Positions 52,014 to 61,444 of a stretch of 64,000 nucleotides of DNA are shown piece by piece (the stretch's first letter is position 1; every line of letters begins with the position of its first letter). Origin of the DNA: Bacteroidota bacterium (GTDB lineage Bacteria; Bacteroidota; Bacteroidia; Bacteroidales; F082). The translations under genes were made by a program, and so were the position numbers. A model generated the notes under the pieces. The model was not told the origin of the DNA. It worked only from the letters and a program-made list of their open reading frames with translations, and made no database searches. The stretch lies in the NCBI GenBank assembly GCA_018830105.1, contig JAHJTC010000014.1, positions 43,716 through 107,715 on the forward strand, written 5' to 3'.

Positions 52014-53600
52014 TTAAAACATCAACCATTTCACCACCAGAAAACTTGTCCAGGGATCGATAGGTCTCACACCATAGGTGCCGCCATTTACAGGATAACC
52101 GTAACGGTCGTCGGCGCTGTCGTAAAAATCGCCCAGCCACATATAGGCCGCATGCCACTCAATACTCATATAGGTTCCTACATTGTAAATCAATGCGATA
52201 TTGGCTTCGGTGCCAATCGTTTTGCCTCCGGCCTGAGGTTCAGCATTGCTCATAGCAAAACCGCCACCCACTTTCCCGATCAGTTTATAAGGGATCAATC
52301 CTTTAGAAGCTGTCGCGCTGGCAAAGCTCAGACCGTATCCCATATTCGATAAGTCGGCAATGGCAGGAGTATAGCGGTTTACAACATTACCATGAGGCAT
52401 CATGATATAGGTGCCTGAGCTGATAAAGATAGCTCCGGGGGCACCCCAGGTATTGCCCGTCATCACACCGCTGTACTTTTTATCAGCAAGACCGTTCTTA
52501 TCGCCTGAGGCATAGATCAGATCGAGCTTAAAATGATCGTCAGGGGTTTGGCCGTATCGGTAAATAGCTTTTAGGTTGGCAGCAAAACCTCCAATATCAG
52601 CACCCTTCTCAAATTTGCCATTACGTTTTACATCAGCCCGCCCAAAGTTGTAATTGAAAAAACCGGTTAGCGAAACGCGATCTGCCATTAAATCAGCATT
52701 GCGACTAAAAAAAGTACCAAGCCAGTAGATATCTGCCTTGTAAGGATCTGTGCCAAATTTGAATTTGAACGTACCCATATAGTCGTTAAGCAGTGAGTTG
52801 AGGCCTTGCCCGAGAATAGAAATTCCACCTTTGCCGCCGGAACGATCGCGCACATAATTAAATGAAGCGCCAACGTTCCAGAGTGGTGCAACACTTCGCT
52901 CAGCCATCAGCTCGAACATGTTTACGTCATCATCCAGGTAGATGTCATTTTCATAAAACTTGTAGAAGCCGGCTTTGTATTTGCCAAAATCACGGTCGTG
53001 ACGCACTGAAATACCCACTGCATCAGTACCAAAATAACCCAGGCGAAAGCCAGTATTGGTCATTTTATCGAAAAGGGTTCGATAGGGATTATAGGGGCTG
53101 TCGAACATACGCTGCAGACCCAGGTTTACCGCCCATCCCTTCCAGGGCAGCAGTTCTATTTCAATATTTTGTGTTTGAATATTTACCTGGTCGGCCGAAA
53201 TGGCGCCACCCAGGTTTCCACCGGTGCCGTAAGAGGCATCGCCCCATGTCCAGTCTATTTCAAAGGAAGCCCTTAAGATAGCTTTGCCGTTGAAAAGATG
53301 GGGCTGGTAGATAAAAAAGGGAACAATGCGTTGTTCAATATACATAGAATGCGCTGTATCGGAAGTGATGGTGCTGTTTTGGCCAAACAAGCGACCCACT
53401 ACCTGGCCGCGTAAGAATTCGTTGGTGGGATAGAAATTGGAGGTAACCCCCTGGTTGATAAAAAAAGCAAGAAACTGGAACTCCTTGTCTGCTTTATCGG
53501 GGATTTCTTTGCTCATAAAGCTTGTGGTTGGCGCCTGTGCCTGTAATCCGATGCCTGCCAGCAGCAATAGGGAAAGCCAAATTAAGTAAATCTTTTTCAT
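52014..53600 (-). CDS. Outer-membrane porin-like beta-barrel protein
   Basis: A 528-residue protein starting at ATG 53600 (MKKIYLIWLSLLLLAGIGLQ, signal peptide with QAQA cut); the open frame to 53720 adds an unlikely 40 residues. The mature part is made of long alternating amphipathic strands (FFIYQPHLFNGKAILRASFE, IQTQNIEIELLPWKGWAVNL, GTFKFKFGTDPYKADIYWLG) and an aromatic C-terminal strand ending LVVKWLMF. No TonB box or plug was seen, so it looks like a simple barrel rather than a SusC/TonB receptor. It lies between the hydrolase and a lipoprotein; uptake of a hydrophobic or anionic substrate is plausible. Confidence 0.82.
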   Translation of the reverse strand: MKKIYLIWLSLLLLAGIGLQAQAPTTSFMSKEIPDKADKEFQFLAFFINQGVTSNFYPTNEFLRGQVVGRLFGQNSTITSDTAHSMYIEQRIVPFFIYQPHLFNGKAILRASFEIDWTWGDASYGTGGNLGGAISADQVNIQTQNIEIELLPWKGWAVNLGLQRMFDSPYNPYRTLFDKMTNTGFRLGYFGTDAVGISVRHDRDFGKYKAGFYKFYENDIYLDDDVNMFELMAERSVAPLWNVGASFNYVRDRSGGKGGISILGQGLNSLLNDYMGTFKFKFGTDPYKADIYWLGTFFSRNADLMADRVSLTGFFNYNFGRADVKRNGKFEKGADIGGFAANLKAIYRYGQTPDDHFKLDLIYASGDKNGLADKKYSGVMTGNTWGAPGAIFISSGTYIMMPHGNVVNRYTPAIADLSNMGYGLSFASATASKGLIPYKLIGKVGGGFAMSNAEPQAGGKTIGTEANIALIYNVGTYMSIEWHAAYMWLGDFYDSADDRYGYPVNGGTYGVRPIDPWTSFLVVKWLMF

Positions 53601-53679
53601 TTTTATAGCTTTAAAAAAACTTAAAACCAATTGGATAAATAAGTTGAAGCGGGATATCCCGTTCCGAAAATTTAGCAGT

Positions 53680-53717
53680 AAAAAACAAACGACCATCCTT
53701 TTCAGGACAGTCGTTTG
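53680..53717 (-). terminator. Terminator after the lipoprotein gene
   Basis: Arms 53686-53698 and 53705-53717 (CAAACGAC and GTCGTTTG cores, two internal mismatches) with a 6-nt loop are followed on the minus strand by TTTTTT. It suggests the lipoprotein transcript ends here and the porin has its own promoter, or that termination is partial. Confidence 0.8.
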
Positions 53718-53728
53718 CAAGTGATCAT

Positions 53729-54562
53729 TTAGTATTTCACGTAAGTCTGTACATTCAGCATGCCAAATGCACCACCACTTGTGCTGCCAAAGCCTCCTGC
53801 GGGAGTAGCTGGCGTAACACCAGGGATCTCAGGATTTGTTTGGGCTATTTCGTATTTCATAGTTACAGTGCCATTAGCAGTAACTTCAAAAATGCCTTCG
53901 CTGATCAAACTTGAAGGGCTGCTTTGGTTAACAACGATCGTCCAGATATTTCCGGTACCTGATTTTTCCTGTACGAAAGATCCTGTGAGTGTTGTTTTAG
54001 AGCCATCGGCAGTGAAGCTTTCTACTACATAGGAATTATCAGCTTTGAAATCAGCGAAAATGGAGTCGATGCCTGCGCTAATAAGCAATGGAGCCACATT
54101 GGCGCCTGCTGAGATCCATTGGCCAATAATACCAGTTTCTTTCAGCATTACATTGGCTGATTCGGTAGTAGGTGTTGCAGCTCCGGCAGCATTATAAATG
54201 CTTGTGGCTGAAGCTGGTGCAACGGTAAGTTCTTCGCTGCCGTTGGCAACACCATTCAACTCAAGGTTTAAGGTTGCAGTTGATGTGCCCGCTGTATGCG
54301 TAACTGTGAAATTGCCCAGTGTGGCAGTGCCTCCGCTAATTGTAACACTAAAGGAAGCGGCATCAAGGTTGCCTGTTTTGTCGGCCATTTTGTAAACAGC
54401 TTCGCTAAATGCAACCGCAGCAGTAGCGTTGTCGGCAGAAATAGTAAGGTCAAGGATTGTAGCCGGAATGGCCGGATCCTCATCATCGTCTTTTTTACAT
54501 GAAGTCATCAATACGCTCATTCCGAGCAGGATTGCCATAAGGCCGAAAATTTTAGTTTTCAT
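53729..54562 (-). CDS. Surface or periplasmic lipoprotein with cadherin/SwmB-like repeat
   Basis: A 277-residue protein. The lipobox is VLMTSC (Cys about 22), followed by the acidic KKDDDEDP that in Bacteroidota often acts as a lipoprotein surface-export signal. The first 120 residues have a SwmB/cadherin-like beta pattern (ILDLTISADNATAAVAFSEA, NLDAASFSVTISGGTATLGN). The second half (GIIGQWISAGANVAPLLISA, YVVESFTADGSKTTLTGSF) resembles lipocalin-like domains of exported proteins. Function unknown. It lies 28 bp after the acyl-CoA ligase, in the same direction. Confidence 0.75.
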   Translation of the reverse strand: MKTKIFGLMAILLGMSVLMTSCKKDDDEDPAIPATILDLTISADNATAAVAFSEAVYKMADKTGNLDAASFSVTISGGTATLGNFTVTHTAGTSTATLNLELNGVANGSEELTVAPASATSIYNAAGAATPTTESANVMLKETGIIGQWISAGANVAPLLISAGIDSIFADFKADNSYVVESFTADGSKTTLTGSFVQEKSGTGNIWTIVVNQSSPSSLISEGIFEVTANGTVTMKYEIAQTNPEIPGVTPATPAGGFGSTSGGAFGMLNVQTYVKY

Positions 54563-54590
54563 ACGATTTGAATTTTAGATTAGTGAATGC

Positions 54591-56102
54591 TTAATTTAAT
54601 GATTTTATTAAAGATTTTCTGTCAATTTTTCCCGCATCATTTTTTGGCAGGCTTTCAACAAACCTGAAATGCTTTGGTATTTTATATTTCGCCAGCCTTT
54701 GCTGACAAAAAACTGTAAGTTTTTCTGAATCAGTTTGTTTTTCTTTTCTCTTAACAACAAAAGCCATGCCGGATTCTCCCCATTTTTCATCAGGAACACC
54801 AATTATGGCTACCTCTTCTATGGCAGCATGCTGGCGTAGAACAAATTCAACCTCGGCAGGATACACATTTTCGCCTCCGCTGATATACATATTTTTCAAA
54901 CGGTCGATCACATAAATATACCCTTCCTCATCCTGACGTACCAGATCGCCGGTATGAAACCAACCGTTTTTTATGGTGTTTTTGGTGGCTTCGGGATTAT
55001 TCCAATAACCGGGAGTAACATTGGGTCCTTTCAAAAGAAGCTCGCCATCCATGCCTTGTTCTACGGCATTTCCGTTCTCGTCGGCAATACGAATTTCGTA
55101 GTAAAAGTTTGGTTTTCCGATAGAACCCTGTTTGCGAATAGCGTCCTCCTGGTTGAGTGAAGTTACATTAGGCCCCACTTCTGTTAATCCATATCCTTGC
55201 CGTATCGGAATATTTTTACTGTGCCATTTTTCGATCAGGGGGATGGGCATAGCCTCACCTCCGACCACAAAATAGCGCAGCTTACGGAGGTTTGATTTCT
55301 CAAAGCTAGCCTCTTCTGCCATCATTTTTAGCATGGTCGGGACAGCCCAAAAAATGGTCATATTATAGTCTTCGAGCGCACTGAGCACCTTTTCCGGCTC
55401 AAATTTTCGCATCAACAGCGTATAAGCGCCATGGTGCATAAAAGGTGTTTGCAAAACATTCCAGCTGCCCGTATGAAATGATGGCGCACAGTTTATGGAG
55501 CGATCTTGTGAGGTGATATCCAACCGCATTTCGGTGTTGATGCTGTTCCAGAACAACATTTTATGCGTATAAACCGAGCCCTTGGGGAAAGAGGTTGTCC
55601 CGGAAGTGAAAATCAGGAAAACCGGATGATTCTCATCAAAGTCAGCGTTTTCATAAGATGGTACTTCTTTATTTTTTAATGCTTCATTCGAAAGACTTTC
55701 GAGGGCCTCCATCGTTTCGCGAATGCCAATGGTCTCAAACTGTCCGGTATTTTTCAGCCTCGATTCAAATTGCTGCTCATACCAAATGGCTGATGGCTTT
55801 GATTCACTGAGCAGGAAATCAATTTCGGGTGCAGTTAGCCTGTAGTTTAGCGGCACTAAAATAATTCCTGCTTTTTGTGCTACAACAAATAAGCTGATAA
55901 GTTCCAGCCTGTTTTCACTTAAAATGGCAATGCGATCACCTTTCTTCAGGCCATATTCTGTGTTCAGCTGGTGAGCCAGAAAATTTCCAAGCTGGTCGAG
56001 CTGCTTCCAACTGAGTGATCTGCCACTTTCAAACTCCTCGAAAGCAGTTTTATCGGGCTGATAATGCTTCCATTTTGCTGTCCAGTCAAACTGCTTACTC
56101 AT
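54591..56102 (-). CDS. Acyl-CoA synthetase (AMP-forming, FadD/class I ligase)
   Basis: A 503-residue enzyme. The AMP-binding P-loop is TSGTTSFPKG at 166-175. Further adenylate-forming motifs are GYGLTEVGPNV, then GWFHTGDLVRQDEEGYIYVI, the DRLKNMYISGGENVYPAEVE hinge, and PKNDAGKIDRKSL with the catalytic Lys. It activates a carboxylic acid to its CoA thioester. Its start overlaps the symporter stop by 4 bp, so the two are coupled and the acid brought in is probably activated at once. Chain length cannot be read. Confidence 0.93.
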   Translation of the reverse strand: MSKQFDWTAKWKHYQPDKTAFEEFESGRSLSWKQLDQLGNFLAHQLNTEYGLKKGDRIAILSENRLELISLFVVAQKAGIILVPLNYRLTAPEIDFLLSESKPSAIWYEQQFESRLKNTGQFETIGIRETMEALESLSNEALKNKEVPSYENADFDENHPVFLIFTSGTTSFPKGSVYTHKMLFWNSINTEMRLDITSQDRSINCAPSFHTGSWNVLQTPFMHHGAYTLLMRKFEPEKVLSALEDYNMTIFWAVPTMLKMMAEEASFEKSNLRKLRYFVVGGEAMPIPLIEKWHSKNIPIRQGYGLTEVGPNVTSLNQEDAIRKQGSIGKPNFYYEIRIADENGNAVEQGMDGELLLKGPNVTPGYWNNPEATKNTIKNGWFHTGDLVRQDEEGYIYVIDRLKNMYISGGENVYPAEVEFVLRQHAAIEEVAIIGVPDEKWGESGMAFVVKRKEKQTDSEKLTVFCQQRLAKYKIPKHFRFVESLPKNDAGKIDRKSLIKSLN

Positions 56103-57649
56103 GCTGTTATCAATTTTTTCTTGTTAAACACATGCCAAATCAAGCCTGTAAGCGTTGAGATTACAATGGCTGAAGATACCGCTATGGCCGGATTTCTGAC
56201 TTTTCCTTCGATAAAAGTGGTGAAATATCCGAGTGAAAGCGGCTGTTGCTGGTGCAACAATGGCAAACCATAATAGACCAAAAAGTGTACTGCAATAGCT
56301 GCAATGCTTGCTGCAAAAACTGTTTGAACCCGAACATATTTAAAAAATATGCCAAAAATTACAGGTACAAATGCCGCTGAGAAATAGGCATAAACTCCAT
56401 TTTGAGCAAAAATTCCAACACTTAACTTTGGGTTAAGCAATTGACCATAAGCAAGATATATAGTTACCGCTGCCATAGCCACTATTGAAGCCTTATTGAT
56501 TTTGATTAGGGTTATGTCTGTTAATATTTTTCGTCCCATCATGGGCTGTATTAAATCTGAGGTAATCGTTGTGGATACCGACTGGATAAGTCCCTCAAGG
56601 GTTGACATGCCCGCAGCAATAAGGCCTAAAACGACAAACAGACCAATAATCACTGCCAATGTGCCATCAGCAAAAACCTGCAGTACATAGGCCGGGATGA
56701 TGTTGTCGTTGGCCAGTGGTTCGCCATTTAGTTGTAGATCCGGAAATGTTAACCGGGCATACAAGCCCGCGATGACTACGGCAAAAAATAGCATCTCGGC
56801 AATAACCGCTGTTATCAGGAATTTATTCACATCAGACTCTTTTTTCAGTAAGAGTGATTTGGTGATGATATGTGGCTGAACTACAATAGCAACACCTACA
56901 ATTAGTTGAGCAAAAATTATCTCATACAGATTTCTAAAAAGCGGACTTTCGGGATTAATGGGTTTGGCCAAAAGCGGGTCAATAGCTGCCAGTTTGTCTA
57001 AAAATCCGTGCACACCATCGCTGAAATGCTCAAATCCTGAAGTGAGTAATATCACGGCCACAACCAGCATCACTGCTGCCTGAATGGTATTTGTGTAAAC
57101 CATCGAATTGGCGCCGCCGTACATCATATAGCCAAAAACAAAAAGCACCAGGGTGATCATCACATTAATTTCTTCCAGGTTGAGTGCTTGCGAAATTACT
57201 TTTGTAAGCGCAACAACGATGAGTACGATAAAAGTGATTAAAAGCAAGGCCAGCAAACCCATAAAAAAGGCATAGGACTTACTTTCATAGCGTTTGCCAA
57301 TCCATTGCGCCAGTGTGAGTGCTTTAACTGTTTGTCCGTGTTTTCGAAAACTTTTGGTAAGTACAACCAAAGAAATCATGGAGGCCAGCGGCAAAAACAC
57401 AGCATACGAAAGCACGCCTGAAATACCGAAATTTGCAATAAAACCGGGGTTGATCACAAAAGTTGCAGCGCTTGTCATAGAGGCTGCAAGCGACAAGCCT
57501 ACTGCAATGGGCGAAAACAGGACACTTCCAAGTGCGTAATCACTGATGTTTTTGGTTTTTCCGGCACCTTTAAAAACCAAGTATAATACCGCAATAATAT
57601 AGATTGCAAGTAAAATCCAGGCTCCGGTAACTTGTGCAGATGTGGCCAT
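56099..57649 (-). CDS. Sodium:solute symporter (SSS family)
   Basis: A 516-residue membrane protein with about 13 helices. Family features are the N-terminal YALGSVLFSPIAVGLSLAA, then TSAATFVINPGFIANFGISG, the central VIIGLFVVLGLIAAGMSTLE and the sodium-site region SVSTTITSDLI. The SSS family imports sugars, amino acids, monocarboxylates and vitamins; its linkage to an acyl-CoA ligase suggests a monocarboxylate. Fourth gene of the operon. Confidence 0.92.
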   Translation of the reverse strand: MATSAQVTGAWILLAIYIIAVLYLVFKGAGKTKNISDYALGSVLFSPIAVGLSLAASMTSAATFVINPGFIANFGISGVLSYAVFLPLASMISLVVLTKSFRKHGQTVKALTLAQWIGKRYESKSYAFFMGLLALLLITFIVLIVVALTKVISQALNLEEINVMITLVLFVFGYMMYGGANSMVYTNTIQAAVMLVVAVILLTSGFEHFSDGVHGFLDKLAAIDPLLAKPINPESPLFRNLYEIIFAQLIVGVAIVVQPHIITKSLLLKKESDVNKFLITAVIAEMLFFAVVIAGLYARLTFPDLQLNGEPLANDNIIPAYVLQVFADGTLAVIIGLFVVLGLIAAGMSTLEGLIQSVSTTITSDLIQPMMGRKILTDITLIKINKASIVAMAAVTIYLAYGQLLNPKLSVGIFAQNGVYAYFSAAFVPVIFGIFFKYVRVQTVFAASIAAIAVHFLVYYGLPLLHQQQPLSLGYFTTFIEGKVRNPAIAVSSAIVISTLTGLIWHVFNKKKLITA

Positions 57650-57660
57650 ATTTTTATTTG

Positions 57661-58653
57661 TTAGTATCTGAAGGCAGCACTGGCAAAAGCCAGACCTCCG
57701 CCTGAGCCGATAAAATACATCAGATCGCCTCTCTTAACTTTTCCTTTTGTAATACTTTCGTGCAGCGCGAGCGGGATGCATGCCGAACCGGTATAACCGT
57801 AATGATGCATCACAGTTGGTGCTTTAGCGCGCGAAACTCCCAGCCTGTCCATGGTCTCGAAAATGCTGTTGATATTTATTTGTGTCAGTAGATAATGATC
57901 TACCTGATCTGCTGATATGCCGAGCTTTACGTTGAGGTTAGCTGCCATCATACTCCACATCTCCGGATTGAGTGTTTTCGGAAATTTGGTTACGAATTTC
58001 AGCAAGTGATCTTTTTGCGCAACTACCTCTTCGGTTATCGGCTGGTAGGTTCCTCCGGCATAAATACCCATATGACCGTAATATTCACCTTTGGTAATCA
58101 ACTCGCTGGCCAAAAAACCCTGATTTTCTGATTCTGTTGCTGATAAAATTACAGCACCGGCAGCATCAGCAAAAAGCGTGACGGTTTTTTTGTCGGTCAT
58201 ATTGAGGTATTTGCTCATGGCATAGGCGCCGATAACCATTACGTTTTGATATTGTTGATCGGCTTTGATATATTTTGTAGCCATATCAAGTGCCGTAACA
58301 AAACCTGCACATGCTGTGTTAACATCAAAACTGCCGGCATGGGTCATGCCAAGCAAATACTGCACTTTGGAAGCCGTGGAAGGGGAGATGTATTCAGGCG
58401 TGTCAGTAGCAATAATGAGTAGATCGATGTTGCTGGCTTCGAGGGATGCATTTTGCAACGCATTTTTGGCAGCTTCGATGCAAAGATCAGCTGTTGACTC
58501 ATTTTCGCTACACCAGCGACGTTCATAAATCTGTACATTTTCGGCCAGCCAACTGCTGACGTCTTCACCCAAAAGCTCGTCAAAATAGCTGTTAGGTACA
58601 ATTCGTTCAGGAACATACATTCCTGTTGACTTGATATAGGCGTTTCTGTTCAT
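57661..58653 (-). CDS. KAS III-like (FabH-fold) protein lacking the catalytic His and Asn
   Basis: A 330-residue thiolase-superfamily protein. The nucleophile Cys115 lies in DVNTACAGFVTALD, as in FabH. Where FabH has VPHQAN this protein reads LLTQIN, so the catalytic His is replaced by Thr257. Where FabH has RHGNTSAAS it reads HYGYTGSAC, so the Asn is replaced by Tyr287. The C-terminal glycine-rich motif FIGSGGGLAFASAAF is retained. Without His and Asn, decarboxylative condensation is not expected. An acyl transferase, thioesterase or binding role is possible. It lies 6 bp after the SDR gene. Confidence 0.88.
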   Translation of the reverse strand: MNRNAYIKSTGMYVPERIVPNSYFDELLGEDVSSWLAENVQIYERRWCSENESTADLCIEAAKNALQNASLEASNIDLLIIATDTPEYISPSTASKVQYLLGMTHAGSFDVNTACAGFVTALDMATKYIKADQQYQNVMVIGAYAMSKYLNMTDKKTVTLFADAAGAVILSATESENQGFLASELITKGEYYGHMGIYAGGTYQPITEEVVAQKDHLLKFVTKFPKTLNPEMWSMMAANLNVKLGISADQVDHYLLTQININSIFETMDRLGVSRAKAPTVMHHYGYTGSACIPLALHESITKGKVKRGDLMYFIGSGGGLAFASAAFRY

Positions 58654-58659
58654 TATGAA

Positions 58660-59403
58660 TTATAAGGTGATTCCTCCGTCAACACTTAGCACAATACCAT
58701 TGATAAAGGCAGCTTCATCGCTGGCCAAAAACAAATAGGCAGCAGCAATTTCTTCGGGGCGGCCCAATCTGCCAACCGGTGTTTTGTCGCGCATGCCCTG
58801 CAACACATTTTCCGGCATTTGAGCTACCATATCGGTGGCGATAAATCCGGGGGCAACAGCATTCACAGTTATGCCTTTGCGACCTAATTCTTTAGATAAG
58901 GTTTTGGTCATTCCTATCAAAGCAGCTTTGCTGGCCACATAATTGGTTTGGCCGAAGTTGCCATAAAGTGCAACAACCGAAGAAGTGTTAATGATACGCC
59001 CATATTTGGCCTCTGTCATATAAGAAGCGACAACTTTTGTGCAGTTGAAAACGCCGGTGAGGTTAACGTCAATAACCTGTTGCCAGCTCTCCGGTGTCAT
59101 TTTTTTTAGGGTGCTGTCTCGGGTAATTCCAGCATTATTGATCAGGATATCAATCTGTCCTTTTTGCTCATAGAGACTTTTTGCCGCAGCTTCAACAGCA
59201 ACAAAATCTGCCGTATTCACTTGTTGAAAGGAAACATCAAAGCCTTGATCCTTAAGGGAATCGCTTAGCTTTATGCCTTTTTCTGCATTCAGATCCCAAA
59301 TGGCAACAACAGCACCTTCCTGTGCAAAACGAGTTACTGCTGCTTTTCCTAATCCATCGGCGCCACCTGTGATGATGGCGACTTTGTTTGCGAGTTTTTT
59401 CAT
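58660..59403 (-). CDS. FabG/PhaB-like short-chain dehydrogenase (NAD-type)
   Basis: A 247-residue SDR. The cofactor motif is TGGADGLG (12-19), Asn115 is in DVNLTG, the catalytic Ser143, Tyr156 and Lys160 are in NTSSVVALYGNFGQTNYVAS and K, and the C-terminus is GIVLSVDGGITL. Asp37 at the end of beta-2 (AIWDLN) points to NAD rather than NADP, the cofactor use expected for oxidising 3-hydroxyacyl-CoA rather than for biosynthesis. It starts 12 bp after the thiolase. Probably a 3-hydroxyacyl-CoA dehydrogenase in this operon. Confidence 0.88.
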   Translation of the reverse strand: MKKLANKVAIITGGADGLGKAAVTRFAQEGAVVAIWDLNAEKGIKLSDSLKDQGFDVSFQQVNTADFVAVEAAAKSLYEQKGQIDILINNAGITRDSTLKKMTPESWQQVIDVNLTGVFNCTKVVASYMTEAKYGRIINTSSVVALYGNFGQTNYVASKAALIGMTKTLSKELGRKGITVNAVAPGFIATDMVAQMPENVLQGMRDKTPVGRLGRPEEIAAAYLFLASDEAAFINGIVLSVDGGITL

Positions 59404-59415
59404 TTTTTACTTAGT

Positions 59416-60603
59416 TTATTTACTTCTTGAAACCAACATAGAGATACCCTGTCCTCCGCCGATACAAAGTGTTGCAAGTCCTTTTTGCAGATCACGTTTT
59501 TGCATTTCATACAAAAGCGTTGTCAACACCCTTGCTCCTGAAGCTCCGATTGGGTGTCCCAATGCAATGGCACCTCCATTTACATTAACGATTTCCGGAT
59601 TCAATTTGAGGTCTTTAACAACGGCGAGTGATTGAGCAGCAAAAGCCTCGTTGGCTTCAATCAGTTGAAGATCATTTATAGTCCAGCCTGCTTTTGCCAA
59701 TACCTTTTTTGTGGCTGGTACTGGGCCGTATCCCATGATTTTTGGATCCAATGCAGCATAAGCCGCAGCTTCGATGATTGCCAAAGGTTTAAGGCCAAGT
59801 TGTTTGGCTTTTTCTTCCGACATCAGCACCAGCATGGCAGCGCCATCATTGATGCCCGATGCGTTTCCGGCGGTTACAGTGCCGTCGGGCTTAAAGGCAG
59901 CGCGTAGCTTCGCCAGCTTTTCAATCGTCATGCCATGTTTTGGAAATTCATCCTGATCAACGACAACAGCATCGCCCTTTCGTTGTGGAATGACAACGGG
60001 CACAATCTCATCATTGAAACGGCCTTCTTTTTGTGCTTTTTCTGCCTTTTGCTGGCTAAGAAGCGCAAATGCATCTTGCTCAGCACGACTGAGGTTCCAG
60101 CGTTCGGCAATATTTTCGGCAGTAATACCCATATGATAGCCATTGAAAGCATCCGTAAGGCCATCAAGAATCATGCTGTCAACCAGATTTCCATCGCCCA
60201 TGCGATAACCATAACGGGCTTTCGGCAGTAAATAGGTCGCATTCGACATGCTTTCGGTTCCTCCGGCTAAAACAACATCTGCATCACCCAGCTGTATCAA
60301 TTGCATGCCCAACATTACCGCTCTTAAACCTGAACCGCATAACTGATTAATCGTCATGGCGGGTGTGTTTTCGGAGGTGCCAGCGTAAATGCCGATTTGA
60401 CGGGCAATATTTTGTCCGAGGCCTGCTGATAGAATGTTTCCTACCAACACTTCATCCACTGATTCTGGCTCGATACGGGCTCTTTCAAGTGCAGCTGTGG
60501 CAGCAATTTTGCCCAATTCAACAGCGCTGAAAGAGGACAGGGCGCCCCCAAAATTGCCAACTGCCGTGCGTGCTGCTGATACGATAACTACTTTTTTCAT
60601 CAC
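59416..60603 (-). CDS. Acetyl-CoA acetyltransferase (thiolase)
   Basis: A 395-residue thiolase. The triad is complete: Cys89 in [10 protein letters not shown], His350 in [16 protein letters not shown] and Cys380 in LCIGGGQG. It is closest to the PhaA/AtoB short-chain type by overall pattern ([20 protein letters not shown]). It cleaves acetoacetyl-CoA or 3-ketoacyl-CoA to acetyl-CoA. First gene of the operon; MKKVV two codons in is an alternative start. Confidence 0.95.
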   Translation of the reverse strand: MMKKVVIVSAARTAVGNFGGALSSFSAVELGKIAATAALERARIEPESVDEVLVGNILSAGLGQNIARQIGIYAGTSENTPAMTINQLCGSGLRAVMLGMQLIQLGDADVVLAGGTESMSNATYLLPKARYGYRMGDGNLVDSMILDGLTDAFNGYHMGITAENIAERWNLSRAEQDAFALLSQQKAEKAQKEGRFNDEIVPVVIPQRKGDAVVVDQDEFPKHGMTIEKLAKLRAAFKPDGTVTAGNASGINDGAAMLVLMSEEKAKQLGLKPLAIIEAAAYAALDPKIMGYGPVPATKKVLAKAGWTINDLQLIEANEAFAAQSLAVVKDLKLNPEIVNVNGGAIALGHPIGASGARVLTTLLYEMQKRDLQKGLATLCIGGGQGISMLVSRSK

Positions 60604-60615
60604 GTTTTTTATTTA

Positions 60616-60623
60616 CAAAGGTA
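60616..60623 (-). promoter_or_regulatory. -7 box of the catabolic operon
   Basis: The minus strand reads TACCTTTG, a perfect TAnnTTTG, 12 bp before the thiolase start. It overlaps the inverted repeat at 60618-60640, so a repressor bound there would block it. Confidence 0.6.
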
Positions 60624-60662
60624 GCATCAAATCCTACCTTGGTTTAAGTCGGCAAACTTAAA
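60618..60662. promoter_or_regulatory. Two candidate operators (inverted repeats) before the catabolic operon
   Basis: AAGGTAG at 60618-60624 pairs with CTACCTT at 60634-60640 (9-bp spacer). TTTAAGT at 60643-60649 pairs with ACTTAAA at 60656-60662 (6-bp spacer). Both are dyads of the size bound by dimeric repressors, placed on and just upstream of the promoter. No regulator gene lies next to them, so the binder is unknown. Confidence 0.4.
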
Positions 60663-60789
60663 GGCTATCGTGGACAATTGTCAACCGTTATCGATTGAAA
60701 TTTGTGGTTGACTTTAATAAGATTGATAGATTTATGTTATATAAAGTGCATTGAAACAGAAAAATACAACACAATAAACATGGGTTGAC

Positions 60790-61356
60790 TTACAATTTAA
60801 ACCAGGCAGTCTCCAGGTTTTCTTTCCGCATACTGCAGGGTTCTTTAACGGTTTCCAGTATGAGGTCTTCTCCCTTGATTGTAAAGCTATAAACACCTTC
60901 CTTCATGCCGCAAAGGTCATCAGATAAGGTGTTTACGAGGTGGATATTGTCTTCTGTTATTCTGAAATGGCCTTTTAGTTCAGGTCTTTCTTCGATCGAA
61001 GGAAATTCAATTTGAAAAGTGCTGCCTTGAAAAGTGAGCATGGCGCCATTCAAAGTGCTTACCCATGTTCCTTCAAGTGGTGTTTTCTCAACAACTGCAG
61101 TTTCGCTTGTTTGTTCTTTGGGGTTTTCCTGCATATCCTTGGGTGAGCTTAGCTGAAACAGGGAATCACCTGATGATGTGAAAAGCTGACTCACTTTTTC
61201 GGTGATAGGCTGTGAATCTTTATTGTAAAAGAAGAAATAACTAAACACAATGGAGACCACTAGAAGCATGAGAACGATAAGCACAAAATTACCTGTACTC
61301 CAGTTCTTTTTCGATTTTCGGCCTCTTGGTTGACTTGGTTTTCTCTTTGTTGCCAT
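60790..61356 (-). CDS. Membrane-anchored protein of unknown function
   Basis: A 188-residue protein. A very basic N-terminus (KRKPSQPRGRKSKKNW) precedes one transmembrane helix (25-47, NFVLIVLMLLVVSIVFSYFF), so the C-terminal part is outside the cytoplasm. A small beta domain follows (LEGTWVSTLNGAMLTFQGST, GHFRITEDNIHLVN), reminiscent of lipocalin-like 'GTW' domains. Not recognised further; full-length by appearance. Confidence 0.7.
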   Translation of the reverse strand: MATKRKPSQPRGRKSKKNWSTGNFVLIVLMLLVVSIVFSYFFFYNKDSQPITEKVSQLFTSSGDSLFQLSSPKDMQENPKEQTSETAVVEKTPLEGTWVSTLNGAMLTFQGSTFQIEFPSIEERPELKGHFRITEDNIHLVNTLSDDLCGMKEGVYSFTIKGEDLILETVKEPCSMRKENLETAWFKL

Positions 61357-61444
61357 GATTCATTTTTTTACAAAAATAAGCCCTTTTAGACTGAATAGGT
61401 CAATTTTCATTGTTTTGTTCGTGTTTTAGATCAGAAACTCATTG

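Noticed and set aside
52014..53720. Long start of the porin-like protein
   Set aside because: It would place 40 residues before an obvious signal peptide and run through the terminator at 53680-53717.
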